Shown: in pieces, positions 1 through 7,078 of the stretch
Numbering within the stretch: position 1 is the stretch's first letter
Layout of the letters: each line of letters begins with the position of its first letter
Assembly (NCBI GenBank): GCA_049589355.1
Contig: JBAWAP010000064.1
Span: 1 to 14,808, forward strand
Direction: 5' to 3'
DNA length: 14,808 nt
From: JBAWAP01 sp049589355
Lineage (GTDB): Bacteria > Chloroflexota > Anaerolineae > VGOG01
The notes under the pieces: generated by a model
Told to the model about the DNA's origin: nothing
Seen by the model: the letters and a program-made list of their open reading frames with translations, nothing else
Databases searched by the model: none
Translations under genes and position numbers: made by a program

Positions 1-13
1 GTCTCCCCCCGAT

Positions 14-856
14 CTACTCCGGTGAGCAGGGCCGAAGGAGCCACTTCGTGCAGATCTCATCCATCGTGCCATCGGCAAAGAGTTCCTGCATGGCCCAGTT
101 AAAGGGCTCGACAAGATCGCTTAGGGGTGGGAACGGGAAGGCCAGGAGCTCGCCACTGGTCACGCTGAAGGCGATCTTCAGTTTGCCAGGGTTCGCGCCT
201 ATGAAGCCAACGGCTGCGACCTCGTCAATGATGACGGAATCCACATCACCGGCCATCAGGGCCACAACAGGCATGTCGAAGGTGTCGAAGCTCCTCACCC
301 TCTCCTCGCCGACGAGCTTGACGCCGGTCATCTCATTGGTGGTCCCGATCTGGGTGCCGACGGTCACATCCGAGGCCACCAGGCTCTCCTCGTTGGCAAG
401 CTCAGGCCGGGCCTCATCAGCTCGGACCAGGATCACCTGGCCGTACTGGACGTAGGGGTCTGCAAAGTCAACCTTCAGAGATCGGGCCAGGGTGAGGGTG
501 ATGCCATCAAAGGCCACGTCATACTCGCCCACCGCCATGGCCTCAAACAGGCCCTCCCAGGCCGCTTCCACGAAGACTGGCTTGCAGTTGAGCTTTTTGC
601 AGATGGCGCGCCCGACGTCGTAGTCCCATCCCACCCCCTCACCGGTCGCCTCGTCTATCACGTTGAAGGGCGGGTAGGCGTTCTCCACCGCGATGCGGAC
701 CTCTCGACCGCCTAGATCCTTCACCGGTCCAGTCGGTGGGCATTCTGGGGTTGGTGGGCATGTTGGGCATGCTGGGCACGGTGTCGCTGCCGGGGCGCAA
801 CTGACCAGAAGCAGGGTTACTATAACCCCCAAACTCAGGACTTTCAGTGCTTTCAT
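14..856 (-). CDS. Amino-acid ABC transporter substrate-binding lipoprotein (SBP family 3)
   Basis: Extracytoplasmic receptor of a polar amino-acid importer, 280 aa. I start it at the ATG at 856, not seven codons upstream, because TAGGAGGAG lies 8-10 nt before it and the protein then begins with a clean signal peptide (MKALKV, hydrophobic core to residue 18). LVSC with Cys20 is a lipobox, so the mature protein should be lipid-anchored. Residues 21-45 are a Pro/Cys-rich linker with four extra cysteines (27, 30, 33, 39). The family-3 fold follows: the GWDYDVGRAI signature at about 77-86, Arg125 in the ITLTLAR segment (the family position for the ligand carboxylate) and Asp211 in VIIDEVAA (the amino-group position). 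Both ligand-anchoring residues are present, so an amino acid is the likely ligand; which one cannot be read. Length is normal for the family. It has its own promoter, and its permease and ATPase are not in the window. Confidence 0.92.
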   Translation of the reverse strand: MKALKVLSLGVIVTLLLVSCAPAATPCPACPTCPPTPECPPTGPVKDLGGREVRIAVENAYPPFNVIDEATGEGVGWDYDVGRAICKKLNCKPVFVEAAWEGLFEAMAVGEYDVAFDGITLTLARSLKVDFADPYVQYGQVILVRADEARPELANEESLVASDVTVGTQIGTTNEMTGVKLVGEERVRSFDTFDMPVVALMAGDVDSVIIDEVAAVGFIGANPGKLKIAFSVTSGELLAFPFPPLSDLVEPFNWAMQELFADGTMDEICTKWLLRPCSPE

Positions 857-860
857 CGTA

Positions 861-873
861 ATCTCTCCTCCTA
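861..873 (-). promoter_or_regulatory. Ribosome binding site that fixes the start of the family-3 binding protein
   Basis: On the minus strand TAGGAGGAGAGAT precedes the ATG at 856. It falls inside the longer reading frame that starts at 877, which argues for the shorter start. Confidence 0.8.
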
Positions 874-936
874 ACATTTGGTGAACAAACTGGGTTTCAC
901 AGCCACTCCATATTTTCGAATGCTATCACCTCCTTC
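871..936 (-). promoter_or_regulatory. Leader with a second Shine-Dalgarno-like element, upstream of the family-3 binding protein
   Basis: The 12-mer GAAGGAGGTGAT (936 to 925, minus strand) is as complementary to the 16S rRNA tail as a ribosome site can be, yet lies about 70 nt before the true start. The identical 12-mer precedes the dppA-like gene. Reading on, an ATT codon at 921-919, 7 nt after AGGAGG, opens a frame of 16 sense codons whose TAG (873-871) overlaps the main ribosome site. ATT starts are very rare, so the mini-ORF is only a possibility. A ribosome standby site, a leader peptide or a remnant are alternatives. Confidence 0.4.
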
Positions 937-984
937 GCACGGTCCTAGAAAACTGAGGTTACCCAAAGTGATTAGACTGAAGTT

Positions 985-1012
985 AGTATAGCATAAAAAA
1001 TCGAAATGTCAA
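985..1012 (-). promoter_or_regulatory. Sigma-70 type promoter for the family-3 binding protein
   Basis: On the minus strand there is a perfect TTGACA (1012-1007), a 16-nt spacer rich in T, and TATACT (990-985) preceded by TG one base away, i.e. an extended -10. The initiation point would be near 978, giving a leader of about 120 nt before the ATG at 856. The surrounding 90 bp are strikingly AT-rich for this genome. It fires in the direction of the gene and lies after the restriction enzyme gene, so the binding protein can be expressed independently of everything upstream. Confidence 0.8.
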
Positions 1013-1016
1013 AAAC

Positions 1017-1160
1017 CTAGTTCGAACATATAGCTCCCCCAATCTTCCAATAGATCCCCCCGTGAAAGAGCCGTCCAGAGAAATCTTCAGTGGCGCGGTA
1101 TTTTCTTTCCAGGGCAACTATCTCATCCATAATCAGCGGGCAGGCACCCCTGGCTGGCGT
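1017..1160 (-). other. In-frame open stretch following the stop codon of the restriction enzyme gene
   Basis: After the TAA at 1163-1161 the same frame stays open for 47 sense codons, ending at TAG (1019-1017). The second part, from an ATG at 1130, reads MDEIVALERKYRATEDF and on through GGIYWKIGG to Cys-Ser-Asn, 37 residues that look like ordinary soluble protein. No good ribosome site precedes that ATG. It could be a former C-terminus cut off by a nonsense change, a tiny separate gene, the tail of a decayed neighbour, or chance (47 open codons is not rare by chance). Together with the direct repeats, promoter and leader, this accounts for the roughly 300 bp without a firm gene between 857 and 1160. 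Confidence 0.3.
1030..1060 (-). repeat. Two 11-bp direct repeats, 20 bp apart, upstream of the promoter
   Basis: Plus-strand ATAGCTCCCCC (1030-1040) and ATAGATCCCCC (1050-1060) match at 10 of 11 positions, with a repeat distance of 20 bp, about two helical turns. They end 18 bp before the -35 box, centred near -57 and -77 from the inferred start site, a usual location for an activator bound to tandem sites. GTTCGAAC, an 8-bp palindrome at 1020-1027, lies between them and the -35. The same bases also lie in an open frame running on from the restriction enzyme (GGIYW...GGAI), so the repeat might be a coding coincidence. Confidence 0.4.
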
Positions 1161-4100
1161 TTAAACGGCTCGCCATTCGGTGGTAACGGTGCTGCCATCG
1201 CACATCCACAGCAGCACAACATGAGGCAGCGGTTTGGTTGCGCGATAGTGCCAGGTCCCGTCCCTGGGGAAGGCCAGGTGACGCATTGGGTTGTCCTGTT
1301 CGTTGTTCAGGATGGAAACAAAAGCGATGCTGGACGGAATGTTGTCGAAGGTGTAGAGCCTGCCGCCCATTTTCTCCCGCTGAGCGTCGTCCACGTCGTA
1401 CAGATCAAAGGCCCATTCCTCGATGAGGGTCTCGTGCTGGACAGCGACCATCCAGCGCAGCATCATCCGTTCCCGCTCCGATTCCAGCCTCTCCAGGAAA
1501 TCCTGAACAGCCTGGGGCGATCTGGGGATGTGGATGAGCCTGGGCAGGTCGGCGACGGGGCGGGCACGCAGGTCGTCGTAGTTGGTCTCGATGTAGAGCT
1601 TGAGGTAGGCCAAGACCTCCGGGTGGTCACTCTCAAAATAGGATAGAGGTTGCTGGCGGAAGGTGAGACGCTGGCCCTGGATTTCGAGCTTGGGCGTGGG
1701 GTAGCCGCCAATCTGGCGAGTAACGAAGCCGCTGACATCAATGAGGTCGCCGTGAGGAACGGTCCAGATGTCAAGGAAGGGGCAGGGATTGAGGACGACG
1801 CCCTCCTCATCAATGCGATGTCCTGTCTCCCGCCACCGCTGTACGTCCGCCTTGGCCTCCATGATCTCGTTCACCAAGCGGGCTGTCTTGGCCTGGGTCT
1901 CGGCATCGGCAGGGGCGATGGGCCATTGCTTCAAATCGTCGGGATAGAAGCGCCGGCGGCTTCCCCGACGCACAAAGGTCATCATATAGTCCTGTAGCCA
2001 GCAACAGTTGAGCAAGGCAGCGATGTAGCGCAAGTCGTAGTTGACCGAGACCTGGGCATAAGCTTTGATGATTCTCTCCGCTAAGTCAGTCTTGGAAAGT
2101 TTGGATAACTCGGCCGGGGTTAACTCTAGGGCTACAATGTCCTCTTCGTTGATCTCTCGTGCCATGACGCGAGCTACATATCGCATGACCTCAGGATCTT
2201 GGAACTTATGGTATGGCACACAATTACTAACACTATTGGCTTGGTTGTAGTATAAACCACTGTGATCATAGAACGAGTTACCTGACAAAGACACCATTAC
2301 CTTTTCATTACTGAAGAGTTCGGAAAAGCACGGGCGAGAGACTTTGCTGGGGACTCGATCTGTGCCCCACTCAAGCCAAAATACCTCCCTAAGGACATAA
2401 CGTCCCATGTCATTGCCTTCCACATACCGCTTGCTGTGGATTTCATCCGGATGCTCAGCCAGCAAATCATCTTTGACGAAAAACTTCTGTCTCTTACCCC
2501 CAACTACAGTGTCGAATTCGGGTTTGGAATGCAAAACCATCCCCTTGCTGATGTAGCAGATTTTTCCTAGTTCAATGCATGCGCTGAAATCTAATCCCTC
2601 CTCCCCCTCAAATTCCGGCCTGAAGATGCGCTCGCCCCATTTGGCTTGGGAGAGAGCAGAGAGGGTCTTGAGATCCTTTGATCGCAGCGTGGGGGCCACG
2701 GTCTTGTATCGCTTCACCTTGTGTCCCTTGGGCGGGGCTCCCTGGCTCACGGCGTAGATCAGGTTGTGTACCTGCGCCTCCTCGAAGAAGCGCACATCCG
2801 GCGCGAAGGTCAAGCTTTCGACGTTCGTTTCCTTCAACAAGCGCTCTCGCGACAGATGGCCATACTCTTCCGTCTGGTAGGCATCGGAGACGATGAAGCC
2901 GTGCCGCCCATCCTCGGCCAGCATCTGCAGGGCGAACTCGATGAACGGGATGTAGAGGTCCCACTTCTTGTAGAGCGTGCGGTAGCGTTTGGTACGTTGG
3001 ACGCGCTCGCGCAATATAGCCACTCCGGGGCTATCCGCTCGCACGTAGGGTGGATTGCCCACCACCCAGTCGAACCCGGCCCGGAAGTCCAGCCCCAGCG
3101 CCGGGTTGTACCCCCGCCCCTTGATCAACTCCGCCACCTCGGTCTCGTAGACCAGCCCGTTACCAGGACCAACCAGGACCAGGCACTCTTGCTCGCGGGG
3201 AAGGAGCGTGTTGGTCGGATAGATGTGGAACCGCTCAATGGTGAAGGTCGGGCCGTCCTTCAAAAGATCCAACACTTGCACCAGCAGGTTGACCTCGGCC
3301 AGGAAGCAAGCAAAGCGGTTGACATCCAAGCCGAAGAAAGAGTTCCGCAGTCGCTCGTTGACAAGTTCCTTGGGTGAGAGGCCGGACTGCTTCTTCAGTT
3401 CAGGGATTAATCGCCGTCCAGCCTCCACCAAGAAGCGACCGCTGCCGCAGGCCGGATCCAGGACTCGCTTGCCGACTATCTCCGGCCCCTTATACCCCAC
3501 CTGGTCAAGGATATAATTTACCACCTGGGATGGGGTGTAGAACTGTCCCTTCCGCTTCCGCTCCAACTGATCCACATACTGTTCATAGATTCGCCCGATG
3601 AGGTCGGCGCTCACCTGGGTGAAATCAAAGCGGTTGAGTACCCAAAAGAGGCGTACGATGGCTTCCTCCTCCCAGGTGTACCAGTCGAAAATGTCCTGGC
3701 GGAAGAAGTGGCCGTAAATGTAACTGGTGTCTTTGTAGGCCAGGTCCAGCAGGGTGCGGTTGGCATCGGCGATATAGGTGAAGAAGCATCGGCCGAAGTC
3801 CAGATAATCCTTGTAGCCACCATCGGAGATCTTCTGGGTGATGAGGCCCTTGTCCTCGCAGATGCGGATGAGGAGCAGGCGGGTGACGAAAATATAGACC
3901 GTCTGTAAGCAGAACTCTGCCTCGTAGTCCTCGGCCATCAGGCCGATCTCATCCTGCCAGTGGGTGAAATCCTCAACCAGAGCCCGGATAGGACGCAGCT
4001 CCACCTGCTGCCGGGCGTGCCAGCGGGCCAGGTCGGTATGGGCCCGGTAGAACTCCTGAGCCCGCAGCCGAAAGGTGACGCTGTTGGCCCCTTTGAGGTG

Positions 4101-4991
4101 TTTGGCCAGGCCGGAGCGCTCGATGAATTCCTCTACAAACTGATCCTCTTCGACAGCAGTCCACCGCTCCGTAAAATCCGCCAGGTACGCCTCCAGTGCC
4201 CCCCTGCCTGCCTGAACACGGGACCGCTCCTCAAAGTCCTCCACTCCTCTCCACAGCTTTTCGCGCGCCTGGGCAACCCGGCCTTCTCGCTGCTCCTTCT
4301 CCGCCAGGAACGCCCGATAGAGAGCCTGGTGGCTACGGAAGCGGAGGAGGACGAAGCGGTGAAGGTGGCGGATCTCCCGTTTCAGATCCCCCACCAGCAC
4401 GGCCTCGTTCTGGGGATGGTCGGGACTTAAAATGAGGGGATGGGCCATCGTGGCCGCAATTTCCTCCTTCATCCGCTCCGCTTCCAGAAACGCTTCTTTA
4501 CGGAAGGCGTCGAAAAAGGCGGAGAGGGCCAGTTTCTCATCCTCTGTCGGAGGCACCAGCGCACCAGGGGCGAAGGCGATCAATGGGAAGGTGTAGGCGA
4601 AGCGGAGCACCTCGCCAACGCGATGGTACACCCGGACCTCACAGCCGTTGCAGAGGACAGCGTGGGTGACCCCTTTGGCAAGCACGTAGCGGCTCAGTTG
4701 CTCCTCGTGCTGGACCAAGTCCGTCTCCTGAGTGCGCTTCAGCTCCCAGAGCATCACCGGGACGCTGTTGGCCCGGACCAGGATGTCTATCGCACCTTCC
4801 TTCACCCGGTGCTCTGGGTCCAAGTCGGCCTGGAGGTCGTATCCCAGCGCCGCCAGCAGCGGCTCAACGATCTTGAGCCGCACCACGGCCTCATCGGAAA
4901 CAGCAACTCTGGCGCTCAGATAATCGAGATATTGCAGGCCAGTCTGTCGGAAGCTGGCAAGCATTTCTTGTACTCTGGCAACGATATCCAC
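1161..4991 (-). CDS. Type IIG restriction-modification enzyme (nuclease, N6-adenine methyltransferase and specificity in one chain)
   Basis: 1276 aa with a GTG start; GAGGG lies about 6 nt upstream. The protein should both methylate adenine and cut DNA at one target. Residues 1-160 resemble the HsdR_N nuclease: Glu43, Asp69 in GAIDI and Glu83-Leu-Lys85 in WELKR form a complete PD-(D/E)XK site. Residues 160-460 are a largely helical linker. The gamma-type methyltransferase follows: GQFYTP at 482-487 (motif X), DPACGSG at 512-518 (AdoMet-binding motif I), FGLD at about 553-556 and the catalytic NPPY at 646-649. Residues about 805-1020 are the TaqI-like target recognition region, ending in LKQWPIAP. 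A helical C-terminus with IEEWAFDLYDV (about 1190-1200) matches the usual ending of such enzymes, and then about 70 more residues follow. All catalytic motifs are intact, so it is probably active. No separate methylase, specificity or helicase gene is nearby, as expected for Type IIG. The target cannot be read from sequence. Confidence 0.9.
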   Translation of the reverse strand: MDIVARVQEMLASFRQTGLQYLDYLSARVAVSDEAVVRLKIVEPLLAALGYDLQADLDPEHRVKEGAIDILVRANSVPVMLWELKRTQETDLVQHEEQLSRYVLAKGVTHAVLCNGCEVRVYHRVGEVLRFAYTFPLIAFAPGALVPPTEDEKLALSAFFDAFRKEAFLEAERMKEEIAATMAHPLILSPDHPQNEAVLVGDLKREIRHLHRFVLLRFRSHQALYRAFLAEKEQREGRVAQAREKLWRGVEDFEERSRVQAGRGALEAYLADFTERWTAVEEDQFVEEFIERSGLAKHLKGANSVTFRLRAQEFYRAHTDLARWHARQQVELRPIRALVEDFTHWQDEIGLMAEDYEAEFCLQTVYIFVTRLLLIRICEDKGLITQKISDGGYKDYLDFGRCFFTYIADANRTLLDLAYKDTSYIYGHFFRQDIFDWYTWEEEAIVRLFWVLNRFDFTQVSADLIGRIYEQYVDQLERKRKGQFYTPSQVVNYILDQVGYKGPEIVGKRVLDPACGSGRFLVEAGRRLIPELKKQSGLSPKELVNERLRNSFFGLDVNRFACFLAEVNLLVQVLDLLKDGPTFTIERFHIYPTNTLLPREQECLVLVGPGNGLVYETEVAELIKGRGYNPALGLDFRAGFDWVVGNPPYVRADSPGVAILRERVQRTKRYRTLYKKWDLYIPFIEFALQMLAEDGRHGFIVSDAYQTEEYGHLSRERLLKETNVESLTFAPDVRFFEEAQVHNLIYAVSQGAPPKGHKVKRYKTVAPTLRSKDLKTLSALSQAKWGERIFRPEFEGEEGLDFSACIELGKICYISKGMVLHSKPEFDTVVGGKRQKFFVKDDLLAEHPDEIHSKRYVEGNDMGRYVLREVFWLEWGTDRVPSKVSRPCFSELFSNEKVMVSLSGNSFYDHSGLYYNQANSVSNCVPYHKFQDPEVMRYVARVMAREINEEDIVALELTPAELSKLSKTDLAERIIKAYAQVSVNYDLRYIAALLNCCWLQDYMMTFVRRGSRRRFYPDDLKQWPIAPADAETQAKTARLVNEIMEAKADVQRWRETGHRIDEEGVVLNPCPFLDIWTVPHGDLIDVSGFVTRQIGGYPTPKLEIQGQRLTFRQQPLSYFESDHPEVLAYLKLYIETNYDDLRARPVADLPRLIHIPRSPQAVQDFLERLESERERMMLRWMVAVQHETLIEEWAFDLYDVDDAQREKMGGRLYTFDNIPSSIAFVSILNNEQDNPMRHLAFPRDGTWHYRATKPLPHVVLLWMCDGSTVTTEWRAV

Positions 4992-5040
4992 TATTTCCCT
5001 CTACACCGAGCCAGATATGGCATGGTAACAGCAAGGCTTG

Positions 5041-5059
5041 GATTGAGCTTGTCGAAATC
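5041..5059. repeat. Possible dispersed short repeat (TTCGACAAGCTCA type)
   Basis: The minus strand carries GATTTCGACAAGCTCAATC in the 85-bp gap between dppC and the restriction enzyme gene. From memory, variants of TTCGACAAGCTCA recur between genes in many bacterial genomes. One copy alone cannot prove a repeat family. I see no clear promoter or terminator in this gap. Confidence 0.2.
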
Positions 5060-5076
5060 ATAGAATAGGCAGCCGC

Positions 5077-5982
5077 TCAAACGGCGCGCAGGCGGGGATC
5101 CAAAGCGTCGCGCAAGCCGTCGCCCAAGAGGTTATAGCCCAACACAGTGAACACAATCGCCAGGCCAGGGAATATCAACACCCACCACGCGCCCCGATTG
5201 AGATACTTCACCGTGTCCGCCAGCATCGCTCCCCACTCGGGGTAGGGTGGCTGCTGGCCCAGGCCGAGGAAACCCAGCGCCGCCGTCTCGAGGATGGCCG
5301 TGGCGATGCCCAGTGTCCCCTGGACGATGATCGGCGACAGGCTGTTGGGGAAGATGTGGTGGAACAGGATGCGGTCCGACGGCGCACCGACGCAGCGCGC
5401 CGCTTTGACAAAGTCTTGCTCCTTGAGCGACAACACCGTCGAGCGGGCGATCCGGGCGTAGATGGGGATGGTGACGACGCTGATAGCCAGCATGGAGTTG
5501 CGCAGCCCCGGGCCGATCAAGGCGACTACGGCAACAGCTAGCAGGAGTCCGGGGAAGGCGAGAACGATGTCCATCAGGAACATCAGGGTCAGGTCCATCC
5601 ATCGGCCCAAGAAGCCTGAGATCAACCCGATGAGCGTGCCGATGAAAACAGCAATGGACACCGCTCCCAACCCGACGCCCAGCGAGGCCCGGGCGCCGTG
5701 AGCGAGTCGCCGCAGGACGTCTCGGCCTTGCTCATCAGTGCCGAGAGGGTCTGCCTGCGATGGCGGCTTAAGCCGCTGGACCAGGTTGGAGTCGGTGGTC
5801 GCGTCGTAAGGTGAGACAATCGGCGACAGGATCGCGACCAGCAAGAAGAAAACCGAGATCGCCATGCCCAGCCGAGCCAGGCGGTTGGAGATCAGCCGGC
5901 GCCAGGCGTCGCGCCACAGGCTACGCGGCGGTCGGGCCAGGGTCGGAACAAACAAGGGCGCTTTAGTCACAAGCTCGGCCAT
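5077..5982 (-). CDS. dppC: Dipeptide/oligopeptide ABC transporter permease, DppC/OppC type
   Basis: Inner-membrane channel subunit, 301 aa, normal family length. The N-terminal cytoplasmic part (SLWRDAWRRLISNRLARLG) leads into the first helix (about 38-57). An external segment ends in the typical GTDEQGRDVLRRLAHGAR (81-98). Five more helices follow, with the ATPase-contacting EAA loop (DFVKAARCVGA, about 190-200, into HHIFPNSLSPI). The C-terminus DALDPRLR is the classic DppC ending. The ATG at 5982 follows an AAGAGAG ribosome site and comes 9 nt after the dppB stop, so the two are cotranscribed and probably coupled. The next gene down is a restriction enzyme, where dppD and dppF would be expected; no ATPase for this permease pair is in the window. 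The substrate (dipeptide, oligopeptide, nickel or other) is not fixed by the permease. Confidence 0.93.
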   Translation of the reverse strand: MAELVTKAPLFVPTLARPPRSLWRDAWRRLISNRLARLGMAISVFFLLVAILSPIVSPYDATTDSNLVQRLKPPSQADPLGTDEQGRDVLRRLAHGARASLGVGLGAVSIAVFIGTLIGLISGFLGRWMDLTLMFLMDIVLAFPGLLLAVAVVALIGPGLRNSMLAISVVTIPIYARIARSTVLSLKEQDFVKAARCVGAPSDRILFHHIFPNSLSPIIVQGTLGIATAILETAALGFLGLGQQPPYPEWGAMLADTVKYLNRGAWWVLIFPGLAIVFTVLGYNLLGDGLRDALDPRLRAV

Positions 5983-5991
5983 ACTCTCTTG

Positions 5992-6996
5992 TCACTCGTA
6001 GCGAATGCGCGGGTCCACAAAGGCATACAACACATCCACCGTCAGGTTGACCAGGACGAAGATGCTGGCGATGAACAACGTGGCGCCCTGGACAATCGGG
6101 TAATCACGGACGTAGATAGCCTCGACGGTCCAGCGGCCAATGCCCGGCCAGGCGAAAATCGTCTCGGTCAGGATGGCACCGGACAGAAGGATGCCTACCT
6201 GCAGTCCAACCACAGTGATGATCGGGAGCAGCGCGTTGCGCAGCGCATGGCGCAGAATGATGACCCGCTCGTGCAGCCCCTTTGCCAGGGCGGTTCGGAT
6301 GTAGTCCTGGCCCAACGTCTCCAGCATAGCCGAGCGAGTCATGCGGGCGATAATTGCCATCGGGATGGTCCCCAGGGCGACCGACGGCAGGGCCAGATGG
6401 CGTAACGCATCTACCAGCAGGGCCCCGTTACCCCGCAGGATGCTATCGAGGATCACCAGGTTGGTGATGGGGTGGTACTCCATCGTCGCGGTAAGCCGAC
6501 CGCTGGTTGGCAGCCAGTGCAAGATGACGGCGAAGACGAAAGATAGCATCAGCCCCAGCCAGAAAATGGGCATGGAGACGCCGATCAACGCGACCAGCAT
6601 GCTGACGCTGTCAATTAACGAGCCCCGCCGGGTGGCGGAGAGGATGCCACTGGGGACGCCGACCAACAGTGCGAACAGGATGGCCGCCAGCGAAAGCTCG
6701 ATCGTCGCCGGGAAACGGTGGACCAACTCGCGGGCGACCGGCTCCTGGCGCAGCACCGACGTACCCAGGTCGCCGTGGAGCACGCCGCTGACGTAGATCA
6801 GGTACTGCTCGTAGAGCGGCTTGTCCAGGCCAAGCTGATGGCGGACGCGGGCCACGTTCTCAGGTGTGGCGCGTTCGCCCAGCATAGCTGTGGCCGGGTC
6901 ACCAGGGATCACGCGGATGAAACTGAAGACGAGAACTGAGACCCCGAGCAGGACCGGGATAATGGTCAGAAAACGGCGGATAATATAGCTTAGCAT
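5992..6996 (-). CDS. dppB: Dipeptide/oligopeptide ABC transporter permease, DppB/OppB type
   Basis: Partner of the DppC-like permease, 334 aa. It opens with the family hallmark MLSYIIRRFLTIIPVLLGVSV and FIRVIPGDPA (27-36), then an extracytoplasmic segment with LGLDKPLYEQY (55-65) and GDLGTS (75-80). Later helices lie at about 98-121, 131-160, 200-217, 255-280 and 305-327. The ATPase-docking loop DYIRTALAKGL is at about 231-241. The C-terminus YAFVDPRIRYE is typical. The start at 6996 is supported by family alignment, since no convincing ribosome site precedes it; translation might depend on coupling or on the repeat structure just upstream. Nine bases separate its stop from dppC. Confidence 0.93.
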   Translation of the reverse strand: MLSYIIRRFLTIIPVLLGVSVLVFSFIRVIPGDPATAMLGERATPENVARVRHQLGLDKPLYEQYLIYVSGVLHGDLGTSVLRQEPVARELVHRFPATIELSLAAILFALLVGVPSGILSATRRGSLIDSVSMLVALIGVSMPIFWLGLMLSFVFAVILHWLPTSGRLTATMEYHPITNLVILDSILRGNGALLVDALRHLALPSVALGTIPMAIIARMTRSAMLETLGQDYIRTALAKGLHERVIILRHALRNALLPIITVVGLQVGILLSGAILTETIFAWPGIGRWTVEAIYVRDYPIVQGATLFIASIFVLVNLTVDVLYAFVDPRIRYE

Positions 6997-7013
6997 CAGC
7001 CAGCAATTGGGGA

Positions 7014-7078
7014 ATCAGTGATTAGGGAATCAGGGAATCAGGGGAAACCCTGATTCCCCAATTCCCTGATTTCCTGAT
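7014..7078. repeat. Inverted repeat built from degenerate 8-bp units, between dppA and dppB
   Basis: The core is a perfect 11-bp stem, GGGAATCAGGG (7033-7043) and CCCTGATTCCC (7048-7058), around a GAAA loop. After a 2-nt internal loop it continues with AGGGAAT (7024-7030) against ATTCCCT (7061-7067), and further out ATCAG (7014-7018) against CTGAT (7074-7078). On the minus strand the arms are runs of an octamer, ATCAGGGA and variants (ATCAGGAA, ATTGGGGA), so this is a tandem octamer array in inverted orientation. It begins just after the dppA stop codon and fills most of the 82-bp gap. No U-run follows, so it is not a textbook terminator. It could lower readthrough into the permeases or protect the dppA message, keeping receptor above channel. 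Confidence 0.75.

Noticed and set aside
1155..1170. CGTTTAAACG palindrome at the stop codon of the restriction enzyme as operator or terminator
   Set aside because: It is a 10-bp palindrome only, with no U-run or second copy; weak CAGG/CCTG pairing just downstream also falls short of a terminator.
2721..3377. Plus-strand frames of about 200 aa opposite the restriction enzyme (here, also 1062-1646 and 4440-5063)
   Set aside because: All lie antisense to the intact 1276-codon gene, with Gln/His/Arg-rich mirror composition and no recognisable domain.
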